From positions 345,331-409,330 of the forward strand of contig CAWCOA010000024.1 in assembly GCA_963797085.1 (NCBI GenBank): a stretch of 64,000 nucleotides of DNA, read 5' to 3'. Positions within the stretch are counted from its first letter, which is position 1. Every line of letters starts with the position of its first letter. Shown piece by piece: positions 56,664-64,000 of the stretch. A program made the position numbers and the translations under genes. The DNA comes from JASJBU01 sp963797085 (GTDB taxonomy: Bacteria; Pseudomonadota; Gammaproteobacteria; Chromatiales; Chromatiaceae). Below the pieces are notes generated by a model. It was not told where the DNA came from. It ran no database searches and saw nothing but the letters and a program-made list of their open reading frames with translations.

Positions 56664-58208
56664 TTACGATGCTAAAGCAGTGGACAGGTCGTAGTAAAAG
56701 AACATGGTCACTATGCCTACGATGCTGATCACCAGGAAGGATGCCAACAACTGCTTGAATAGCTCCCGGTGGCCGAGTCCGAACACCAGGAACAGTTTCA
56801 TGAAGGTGTTGGAAATGGCGCCTAGCACCAGATTGAAGCTGGCCCAGTCGATGTGCACCAACCCGGCCCGTTGCAGGCTGCTGAGGGAGAAGGCGATGGC
56901 ATCGGCATCGGTCAGGCCGCTGACGATGGCTACCGCGGGCAGCCAGGCGTTGCCCAGGTAGGTGGTGGCAACGCGGGTTAGCATCAGGATGGTGGCGAAC
57001 ACCAGTCCGAAGGTCAGTGCCGACTTCAGGCTGAAAGGGTTGTCGAAGGTGACTGCGGGGGCATCCGCCTGCGTACGGCGTGAACGCCAATAGAGAATAC
57101 CGCCAAGGAAGAACCCGGTGAAGCCCATAACAGCGAGCGGCAGGGCAATGTTTTCCATCAACTCCTGGTTGACTACCGCAATTTCCAGAATGAGCCGGGG
57201 GAACATGATCGAGCTGGCTATGACGATGGCCATGGCAAACAGCCGGTTGGCACTCGGGGTTTCGACACTGCGCCGGGCGAAGCTCAGGGTGGTCACGGTA
57301 CTCGACACCAACCCGCCGATCAAACCGGTGAGGCCGATTCCCGCGCCACTGCCGATGACCTTGATCAGCCCGTAACCAACGAAGCTGATCAAAGAAACCA
57401 GAACCACTATCAGCCATATCTTGTGGGGCACCAGCGCGGAGAGCATTACATCGATGAAGGGGACGCCCATACTGGCGCGCAGTTGATCACCCGCCTCTAT
57501 CTCTGTGATTTCACTGCCCTTGTAAATACCCCGGGCCTGCTCCCGATAAGCCTTCTGCACCATTACTCTGCCGTTCAGTTCCCAACCCTGGTCGAACAGG
57601 TAGAGCTCACTGCCGGCCTTCACCTTCTGCCCGGGTAGCAGCTGGATTTCAATCCCCTGGTTCTTTTGATCGACGGACTTCACGGATCCCACCGCTGTTG
57701 TCAGATAGACATCCAGGGACTGCCTGGGCAGTACCGGCAGGATGATGAAGGTGATGGTGAGGAACAGCAGTACCGCCTGCATCTCATGGGCTTGTATGCG
57801 GGAGCGGAAGCGCTTGATCGCAGCCTTGGGAAAGAGAACTCCCAGTGCCAGGATCGTCAGTGCGATGGCGAGTTCGGTGGCCCCGCGCATGATGACGATG
57901 CCAATGAAGAAGGTGAGTACCGCGGACATTTCGGTGGTGATGCCGGGGCCATGGTCGCGCTGCGCCCAGTAGCTCGAGATCAGCAGTCCCATAAATCCCA
58001 GAAAACCGATCAAGATCAACCAGGAGTTGTCGTATTGAACGGCTGTGTAGCCGCTCACCGCCCCCAACACCGCGAAAAGCACGAAGTCGCGTATGCCCAG
58101 GGTAACAGTCGCCTGGGCTCGCATCTCCCGCTCCAGGCCGATCAGAAATCCGAGCAGGGCAGCCAGGCCAAACTGTGTAAACAGCTGGATGAGATTATCA
58201 GTCGCCAT
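56664..58208 (-). CDS. MgtC/SapB domain + DUF4010 membrane protein
   Basis: A 514-residue polytopic protein. Residues 1-130 match the MgtC/SapB family (QFGLAALLGFLIGLERE, TLGIRDFVLFAVLGA, GITTEMSAVLTFFIGI). A ~90-residue soluble insert follows (GIEIQLLPGQKVKAGSELYLFDQGW). The DUF4010 membrane domain has ISFVGYGLIKVIGSGAGIGLTGLIGGLVSSTVTTLSFARRS and ATTYLGNAWLPAVAIVSGLTDADAIAFSLS. The function of this combined form is unknown; MgtC relatives affect Mg adaptation and envelope energetics. Monocistronic; ATG 58208. Confidence 0.84.
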   Translation of the reverse strand: MATDNLIQLFTQFGLAALLGFLIGLEREMRAQATVTLGIRDFVLFAVLGAVSGYTAVQYDNSWLILIGFLGFMGLLISSYWAQRDHGPGITTEMSAVLTFFIGIVIMRGATELAIALTILALGVLFPKAAIKRFRSRIQAHEMQAVLLFLTITFIILPVLPRQSLDVYLTTAVGSVKSVDQKNQGIEIQLLPGQKVKAGSELYLFDQGWELNGRVMVQKAYREQARGIYKGSEITEIEAGDQLRASMGVPFIDVMLSALVPHKIWLIVVLVSLISFVGYGLIKVIGSGAGIGLTGLIGGLVSSTVTTLSFARRSVETPSANRLFAMAIVIASSIMFPRLILEIAVVNQELMENIALPLAVMGFTGFFLGGILYWRSRRTQADAPAVTFDNPFSLKSALTFGLVFATILMLTRVATTYLGNAWLPAVAIVSGLTDADAIAFSLSSLQRAGLVHIDWASFNLVLGAISNTFMKLFLVFGLGHRELFKQLLASFLVISIVGIVTMFFYYDLSTALAS

Positions 58209-58370
58209 ATTTTTATCTCTTCCTGGACAGTAGTGAGTGTAGGTGCGATATATCGGCTCTAAGAGTAGGGCAGATAAGTATTCCTGACAAGATTACACAG
58301 GTTCTGGTTTATTGAGCGATCCATGAAGGGGTCGCTAGGATTGTGGCTTCCCTGAACTCACGACCCGACG

Positions 58371-58749
58371 CTACCACAGTTCATTAAAGAGATTGCGTTC
58401 GGTCTCATCAGCTGTACCGCTGATGCAGCGCACCATCAGACCGGGTAGCTCCGGATCGGACGACACCCCGGATTCTATCCGCTCCCGCATCGATTGCGGC
58501 GCCGGTGTCGAGCCGGGTGAAGCGTAACTGCAGCGGCAGTTCGTGCCCGAAGCGCTGCAGATCGCGGCGCATGAAGCGCCCGCGGAGACCTTTGAAGCCG
58601 CCATCGAAAGCTACCCCGGTCAACAGCGTCAGGACCGCCGCAATGACACCGGTTACATCGGCGTTCAGATCCTCGGTGAACTCCAAGCGCACCGGCAGAC
58701 CGGTCTGCTGTTGCATCACCGTTGCTTGGATAGAACTCGTGACCGGCAT
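58371..58749 (-). CDS. hypothetical protein (one frameshift)
   Basis: Joining two frames with one base removed near 58480 gives a 125-residue protein. It has a hydrophobic stretch (GVIAAVLTLLTGVAF), a Gly/Phe/Arg-rich block (DGGFKGLRGRFMRRDLQRFG), a beta-rich part (ELPLQLRFTRLDTGAAIDAG) and an acidic end (ESGVSSDPELPGLMVRCISGTADETERNLF). The continuity of composition suggests a real, single gene, but I do not recognise a family. It could equally be a remnant. Confidence 0.4.
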
Positions 58750-58919
58750 GGGTATATCTGAGATTAGCTACAAGCGATATTCAAGCCGGATCAGCCTCAC
58801 GGGCCACTTTCGGGTCAGTAAGCAGACATCATGGCGTCGGTTTTATGAGTTATCTGGCAATGGCAACGCCGTTTCTGCTGCGATTGCGATATAATATAAT
58901 TGAGTTTTACAGGGTGATT
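58750..58919. other. short intergenic stretch before the IS remnant
   Basis: No gene seen. A+T content rises towards 58860-58920. Confidence 0.3.
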
Positions 58920-59044
58920 TTAAGGCTGGCCAGACACATCCAATCAGGTACCACACCCGCATGGCGGGGGGTATGAAGTAGCCCCCAGGGGGCCGATTAG
59001 CGGTGCAGGCCCACAGGGGCCGTTTGAACCCGCCTCGGTATACG
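58920..59044 (-). mobile_element. probable end of an IS200/IS605-type element
   Basis: Directly beyond the transposase fragment stop is a G+C-rich stretch with short inverted repeats (GGGGGGTATGAAGTAGCCCCC around 58963-58983, and GGGGGCC/GGCCCAC). Such imperfect hairpins lie at the ends of IS200/IS605 elements, where they are recognised as single strands. The opposite end is missing, so the element is a remnant. Confidence 0.45.
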
Positions 59045-59170
59045 TTAGTCGTCTAAATCAAACTCTTCTTGTCGACGCTCCGTCTCTTCCTGATGCCGGA
59101 TATACTGCCTTACCTTGGCTTCATCTAACCCGACCGTGCTCACGCAATAACTTCGCGCAGCGAGACGGCG
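59045..59170 (-). pseudogene. IS200/IS605 TnpA (Y1) transposase C-terminal fragment
   Basis: About 40 codons on the minus strand read AARSYCVSTVGLDEAKVRQYIRHQEETERRQEE before TAA. The S-Y-x-V-x-T-V-G-L-D-E block and the following helix are the C-terminal end of Y1 (HUH) transposases. Everything upstream, including the HUH motif and catalytic Tyr, is absent: the reading runs straight into rhs-derived sequence at about 59171. Confidence 0.65.
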
Positions 59171-59695
59171 AGTTACATCTATGACACCTTTGGCGGCGTC
59201 ACCGCCCACCAAGGCGTGAGCTACGCTTACGATTTGGCCGGTTGGCTGAGTGCAGTTACCTATCCAGATACTTCGAAGGTTATCTACAGTTAAAATACCG
59301 CCGGACAGGTCACGCGAGTCGAGCACATACACAATGGCACGACCACAGTCTTGCTCAGCAATGTGATCTGTCATCCCTTCGGTCCCGTGTCTTCCGGGTT
59401 GTTCGGCAATGGCAATAGCCAATCGATAGCGGTCGATGAAGCTTACCGCAGCGGCGCGCGCAGCTCGGGACCGTATTCTGAAACTATCAATACCACGACC
59501 GACTACGATGCCAACGGTAACCTGCTGGCCTATACTGGCACCGATAGCCCAACGTTCAGCTACGACGCCCTCAATCGTCTGGACACTGCCAGTGCCGCCA
59601 GCTTCGGTAGCCGTGATTATGATTATGATAAGAACGGCAACCTCACCCAGCTCACTGCTGGCAGCAGCGTCGCAAGCTACACCTTAGTATTGGTC
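59171..59695 (+). pseudogene. Rhs/YD-repeat protein remnant
   Basis: The sequence encodes degenerate YD repeats: SYIYDTFGGVTAH, YAYDLAGWLSAVTYPDTSKV, TTDYDANGNLLAYTG, FSYDALNRLDTA, SRDYDYDKNGNLTQL. An in-frame TAA near 59291 stands where Tyr is expected (VIYS-stop-NTAGQV). The part from 59351 is in the same frame. The Rhs core that should precede the C-terminal tip is deleted, because the frame jumps from YD repeats to a DPTGE motif within about 30 bases. It is a truncated fragment of a large polymorphic toxin gene, cut on its 5' side by the IS remnant. Confidence 0.78.
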
Positions 59696-59696
59696 C

Positions 59697-60170
59697 GATC
59701 CAACTGGTGAGTGTGCGGGAATATGTACAGGTCTTGGACTTGCTCTAGGAATAGGTGACCGTGCATTAGTTTCATATATATCTAGAAGCGCAGCCCTTGG
59801 AACTGCTGCATGAGGAATGTCCAATTCCAGCACTGATGATGGCAATGCTATTCCGTCAGATGAAGCTCTTCCGCATTTTTCCGGTCTAGATCCAAAAGAA
59901 TGTACTCTTGGTAGGAGAGTTTTTCTTCCTATACCTCAAAGCGCTACAAAACAGAAAAAGTATAAAGGCGGTACCAATATTGAGCAAGAGTATATTTGCA
60001 GCTGTGATAAGGTTTTCACAAGACATACGATTATCAGCAAGAGCGGAAAAGTTGTCCATGATCATTTCCGTCCAGGTCCTCCAAAAGGCACATTAGGTGG
60101 TTACGATGGCAATAGATCGAGAGGATTTTATTCGCGAGAGCATTCTGGAATCTTTGATGTTAGATCATGA
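59697..60170 (+). CDS. orphan Rhs C-terminal toxin domain
   Basis: Starting at a DPTGEC motif (59697), the usual boundary between Rhs core and variable toxin tip, the frame runs through a Gly/Leu-rich hydrophobic linker (GICTGLGLALGIGDRALVSY) to TGA at 59811, then restarts at ATG 59817 in the same frame with a 117-residue domain to 60170. That domain has two Cys (EYICSCDKVF), then RHTIISKSGKVVHDHFRP and a basic Gly-rich tail. His, Asp and Arg in VHDHFRP could be catalytic, but I cannot name the toxin family. The A+T content is higher than in the Rhs part. The TGA may be real, making an independent toxin gene, or an error. Confidence 0.6.
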
Positions 60171-60384
60171 GAATTATGATCTTCTTTTTGAAGAGGTTAG
60201 AGATATATGTGGCCAGAACTCCATGATAATTAACGAGATGGATTTCAAGGGGCAACTCTATTCTCTCATCAACGAAGAGAAGGTCAGGTCATGTTTATAC
60301 AATGAAGAGGCACATGATCTTGTGCCTCAGGGATTTGATGAAAGTAGATTGAAAGAGTATTGGTTCTGTAAATCATTAGACTGA
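60106..60384 (+). CDS. candidate immunity protein
   Basis: A 92-residue acidic protein (MAIDREDFIRESILESLMLDHENYDLLFEEV...) starting at ATG 60106 after AGGTGG, overlapping the toxin 3' end by 65 bases in another frame. Small, acidic, downstream and overlapping is the standard layout for Rhs/CDI immunity genes. It has no signal peptide, so it would act in the cytoplasm. No named family is recognised. A GTG three codons earlier is an alternative start. Confidence 0.6.
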   Translation: MAIDREDFIRESILESLMLDHENYDLLFEEVRDICGQNSMIINEMDFKGQLYSLINEEKVRSCLYNEEAHDLVPQGFDESRLKEYWFCKSLD

Positions 60385-60515
60385 TAAAATAGTGTTGTCG
60401 CGATCTGATCGTACACATAACATCGGTTCTGTCGGCCCTGGCAGACTTTTCTGGTCAGTGGATTTCTGTTCATCCTGGGTTGCCCTCAGTTGCACTACCA
60501 TTGTAGGGTAATGCT

Positions 60516-61905
60516 ATGAAGACGGAGAGTCATGAAGCAATGTTGAGCAAAATGCAGCTAGTTACAGCCTCTGACCGATTCGAGTGGGGACAGTCACTTC
60601 GTGAAATCTTTCCTCTGCAGGGCCATGCTGAGCTCGGCGAGACAGCAAATCGCGACCCCATTAGGCTAATTACAGCACAGGAGGACACGCGGCTCCCTTA
60701 CCTGCTACCGGTGCGCCACCAACGCATGGGAGAGTCAGTGTTCGCCTTCTACCGGGGCTCGGCCGTTGTGCAGGCCGCCGACCTTGCCGCCATCTCCGAT
60801 ACCGGGATTGTGGTACAGCTTTGTGGCGACGGCCACCTCTCCAACTTTGGACTGTACGGTACACCAGAGCGAAACCTGATCTTCGATATCAACGACTTCG
60901 ACGAGACGCTACCCGGTCCCTTCGAATGGGATGTAAAGCGACTTGCGGCAAGCTTCGTTCTGGCTGGCAGGGACCTGGGTTTCAAAGAACGGGACAACAA
61001 GAAGGCGGCGATGGCTGCGGCTGCGGCCTACCGGAAGACGGTCACTCGGTTCTCCCGCTCCCGGTATATCGAAGCATGGTACGCCAAGGTTAGCGCCGCT
61101 GCGGTGCAAGAACAGCTAGGGGCAGATCTCAAGGATTCGAAAAGCACGAAGCGATCGGGAAAGTTGCTGGACGAGGCCCGGAGCAAGAACTGCCTGCAAG
61201 CGCTGCGAAAACTGGCTATCGAGGTGGACGGTAGCTATCGCATCAAGTCGGAGCCTCCAAATATCATACCCTTCAGAGAACTGGCCCATGAAGTAGCATC
61301 CCGATGATCTGCATCAGACCTTCATCGATCTCTTGCACTGCTATCAGGAGTCGCTACCGGATGACCGGATGGCACTTATCCGTCGCTATCGCGTCGTCGA
61401 TTTCGCGCTCAAGGTCGTCGGAGTCGGGAGTGTCGGGACCCGGTGCTATATAGTGCTGCTTGAGGGACGCGGCAAGGAAGATCCCTTGTTTCTCCAGATC
61501 AAGGAAGCATCCTCATCTGTTCTGGAGACTCACCTCTCACCGAGTCGCTATAGCCACTCCGGACAACGCGTGGTAGAGGGCCAGAGACTAATGCAGGCAG
61601 CGAGCGATATCCTTCTTGGCTGGACCCGTGAAGAAAAGGCTGGACGCGATTACTACGTCCGGCAGATGTGGGATATGAAGGGTTCTGCAGATATCCGATC
61701 TTTGACGCCAAAGCAACTCCGGAAGTATGCAGTCAGCTGTGGTTGGACGCTGGCTCATGGCCACTGCCGAACGGGTAGTGCGTCAGCTATTGCCGGCTAC
61801 TTGGGAGAGGATGATGTGTTCGATCGGGCAATCGCCAGATTCTCTGTAGCGTACGCCGATCTGGCCACCGCGGACTACGCGGATTTCAAGAGCATGCATG
61901 GTTGA
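60516..61905 (+). CDS. DUF2252 protein (one frameshift)
   Basis: One extra base near 61300 divides a 462-residue DUF2252 protein. The N-terminal half has RMGESVFAFYRGSAVVQAADLA, QLCGDGHLSNFGLYGTPERNLIFDINDFDET and FEWDVKRLAASFVLAGRD. The C-terminal half has DDLHQTFIDLLHCY, VVGVGSVGTRCYIVLLEGRG, GQRVVEGQRLMQAASDILLGW, YYVRQMWDMKGS and GWTLAHGHCRTG. The fold is thought to resemble aminoglycoside-kinase-like proteins, but function is unknown. All motifs remain, so the shift may be a read error; the surrounding pseudogenes make real decay possible too. Confidence 0.8.
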
Positions 61906-62361
61906 GCCGGAAGCATGGTAGTTGTAATACCTGAGTGCTCTGACGACCACTGGCACCAGCAACATCGCATATCATCCATAGGTGCCTTCTGGTTTTACTA
62001 TCCTCGATTTATTAGTCTATTGTTTAACGCTGTTGTTTGGTCACTAAACAATTCGATTGAATTCATGTTTTCCTAGATCTCAGCTTTGGGTCGGGGCCGG
62101 TCGCAGGGAAAACCAGAAAGCTGCCATTGATTTCAAACAATTAACATCTCTCCTTAAACCGAGAAAGCGGTCATTGATGGGGCAGGTAGGAGGAGCTTGT
62201 GTTCATCTGGCTATCAGGTGACTGCAGTACGCACCAAGGAGTCATTCGCCGTTTAATCAGGGGGGAGGGCACACAGAGATGCTTAAAATGACTTATGTGC
62301 CGACAGAGCGGCCATTGATCCCAAACAATCCACACCTATCATTAATTCAAGAAAGCTGTCA
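61906..62361. repeat. degenerate AGCGGTCATT-like motifs in non-coding DNA
   Basis: No gene is visible. Similar short motifs recur: AAAGCTGCCATTGAT (about 62117), AAAGCGGTCATTGAT (62164), AGAGCGGCCATTGAT (62306) and AAAGCTGTCATTAAG (62350), with another, ATAGCGGTCATTCGA, at about 63024. Two (62117 and 62306) are followed by CAAACAAT. They look like decayed copies of an intergenic repeat. Confidence 0.5.
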
Positions 62362-62890
62362 TTAAGTGGCAGGGTGCCCAAAATTGTGTTTCCTTTGATA
62401 ATGCTTCTTCAAGAGCTGCCTAAGCAAAACCTCTGTATCGATGAACTCGAACGGAAGTTGTTCTTCACGCTGTCCGAACAGTCGACCCCCACCACCGAGC
62501 AATAGCGGTATCTCAGTGATAATGAGTTCGTCTATCAGGTCCTCTGCCATCGATGTACAGATTCTCGAAGCCTTGATCTTTCGCAAGCTGCACGATCTCA
62601 CGTGGTGAGCCACTGGCGAATTGAACATGTTTTACGAAGTCATTGGGAATCGAGTTCATTGTCGAGCTGAGCACAATACTCGGAATCGGGTAACGCCATC
62701 CAGATCCAAAACCAAGGACAGTTTCAGATGAGATGCGCCCCATGACGACGGCATCCACTCTCTCCATGAAATCAGAGAACCCAAGGTCATCATCTTCAGG
62801 ATTTGGAATGGAACTCAACTACTCCAAACTGCCATCTGGCGCAGAAATGTAGCCGTCCAGACTTGTCGCGATATAGACGATGTTGTTCAT
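62362..62890 (-). pseudogene. RibD C-terminal/dihydrofolate-reductase-like protein, degraded
   Basis: From ATG 62890 the reading MNNIVYIATSLDGYISAPDGSLE hits TAG where Trp is expected, then continues in frame LSSIPNPEDDDLGFSDFMERVDAVVMGR ... SIVLSSTM ... LYIDG. There about 25 bases are missing (the GKTIQ-FL segment of the family) and the frame changes to EDLIDELIITEIPLLLGGGGRLFG...LPFEF. This matches the stand-alone DHFR-like RibD_C family (YyaP/YwjB type). Nonsense change plus a multi-base deletion indicates genuine inactivation. Confidence 0.8.
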
Positions 62891-63754
62891 TAGATCCTTA
62901 TATCACCAAAACGACGGGACGGCCAAAGGACGCGGGGTCTGCCTTAGGCCGATTGCACTTATTTCAAGCTAGTAGTTGTAAGAATTCTAGCATCCTGTGA
63001 CCGTAATATGCTGTAGCGCCGACATAGCGGTCATTCGATATTAAACTGATGGGTGTAAGAAAGATCTTTGTTCTGTGCTGATAATTTTCCATCCAGTGAC
63101 AGAAATGTGGCTTAAGTGGCTCATGTTATAAATACATTCGAACCAGGCCCCTTTGATTCTAAGTTATTGAATACTGATGTTGTGAAGTTCAAATGATTAT
63201 TTGGTGCTTGATATATCAGACGTGTCTATATATGCCCCTTTTAGTCCTGGCTATTTTTTTAGCTGATACACCATTATTTCATATCATCTCCCACTTTTTC
63301 GGCATATCTACCGGAAAAAATGAAAAAATCACCGTTTTCTTTTATATCAATTAGACCAACTTCTGCTGCCACGGCTTCGCGAAAACTGGCCATGATATTA
63401 CTAACTATTTGTTTTTATTATGAATATAATTTTATTTCGACGCTGTATTGATTACTTCAAAATCTGTTGGCATGGCCATTGCGATATCTAAGGCAAGATT
63501 GATTTTTTAAACGGGTTAAGTAACAACAGCCCTTGATCTTCGGACCAACGATAATTGTGGTCTGTCCCTGGGGAGGTACTGTTACTGATAAGTGACACCT
63601 TCTGTTTGGCATTGCATGAGTTTGTCGTTATTGGGTAAGAAATAGGCACAAAATGCGACAACACACAATGGTATTTTAGTTTTGTATCAATGCAGAGATT
63701 AGAAAAGACCCTGTGATACATTATTTTTTAAAGAACTACTAAAGGAGATCTATT
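62891..63754. other. A+T-rich gap without a recognised gene
   Basis: About 860 bases with falling G+C content, lower than the rest of the window. Short open frames exist but none has a ribosome site, export signal or family pattern. One decayed AGCGGTCATT-type motif lies at about 63024. The sharp composition change suggests acquired DNA or a long regulatory region for the gene starting at 63755. Confidence 0.35.
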
Positions 63755-64000
63755 GTGGACGATTTTCCTATCAAGCGTAATGTAATTAACAAGATTGTTT
63801 TTTTCAGTTGTCTTTTGTGCAGTCTTTCTGTTTCCGCTGTACAACAAGGGTACATTGAGGCAATCCAGGCGGATGTCGATGAGTTTTCCAGTGGGTCTTT
63901 TCAACATCCTGAGGATTCTAGCTGGTTAGGTGCAGATGCAGTAGAAAGTGGAGGCAGTTTAAATAGAACTGTAAGTCTCGAGACATTTTCGGACTATAGA
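63755..64000 (+). CDS. secreted protein of unknown function (partial, 3' end outside window)
   Basis: GTG 63755 follows AAGGAG with 8 bases spacing and opens a frame that stays open to the window end (82 codons). A basic start (DDFPIKRNVINK), a hydrophobic core (IVFFSCLLCSLSVSAV) and a polar region form a signal peptide; the mature part (QQGYIEAIQADVDEFSSGSF...SSWLGAD) is acidic and Ser-rich. The small size and the window edge prevent a family call. The A+T-rich codons match the preceding gap rather than the housekeeping genes. Confidence 0.65.
   Translation, partial: MDDFPIKRNVINKIVFFSCLLCSLSVSAVQQGYIEAIQADVDEFSSGSFQHPEDSSWLGADAVESGGSLNRTVSLETFSDYR

Noticed and set aside
63488..63721. 77-codon minus-strand frame in the A+T-rich gap
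   Set aside because: No ribosome site or recognisable domain. It overlaps the likely upstream region of the gene at 63755.

Overview
The window comes from a gammaproteobacterium of moderate G+C, most plausibly a sulfur-oxidiser-type lineage near Chromatiales/Sedimenticolaceae. That taxon is an inference from gene order, not a database match. Supporting it are hflC-DUF2065-hisZ-purA, the cmoA-cmoB pair (almost confined to Gammaproteobacteria), uvrY-uvrC-pgsA, long-type adk, and ppdK.

Layout. 1-15.2 kb is intact housekeeping and regulatory DNA: hflC tail, hisZ, purA, pabB, an RDD protein, a FixL/FixJ-like two-component pair, a UMF1-type transporter, cmoAB, a YheT-type hydrolase and a secreted serine hydrolase. 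15.5-25.7 kb holds cell-envelope and redox genes, mostly on the minus strand: LEA-like lipoprotein, OsmC, lipoamide-dehydrogenase-like flavoprotein, DUF547, an OprC-like copper TonB receptor, pgm and a rhodanese. 26-41.6 kb has an outer-membrane barrel, htpG, adk, thioredoxin, DUF1249, uvrY-udg-uvrC-pgsA, valS (minus) and ppdK. 42.3-51.6 kb is the most distinctive block: a ~2,500-residue secreted Ca-binding-type protein (Gly-rich, Ig-like and thrombospondin-3-like repeats) ending in a Cys-containing C-terminal sorting signal, then an OmpA protein and a CPBP glutamic protease that looks like its sorting enzyme (JDVT-CTERM/MrtJ type). 51.7-58.7 kb contains a VTT-flavoprotein fusion, a Cys-repeat secreted protein, an antiporter remnant, HdeD and MgtC/DUF4010 proteins. 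58.9-64 kb is an accessory, decaying region: IS200/IS605 remnant, rhs remnant, an orphan Rhs toxin tip with an overlapping immunity candidate, DUF2252, a RibD/DHFR-like pseudogene and A+T-rich DNA.

Two patterns cut across the regions. First, three copies of a ~155-bp intergenic element made of five consecutive hairpins (15481, 30483, and inverted at 49790) differ by compensatory base changes in the stems. One lies between adk and its terminator, and another supplies the last codons and stop of the giant protein. Second, about 20 single-base frameshifts interrupt genes that are otherwise well preserved, including essential ones (valS, adk, uvrC, pgsA). This points to sequencing or assembly indels rather than gene death. 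By contrast, the nonsense changes and deletions in the antiporter, rhs and RibD/DHFR-like remnants look like real decay.
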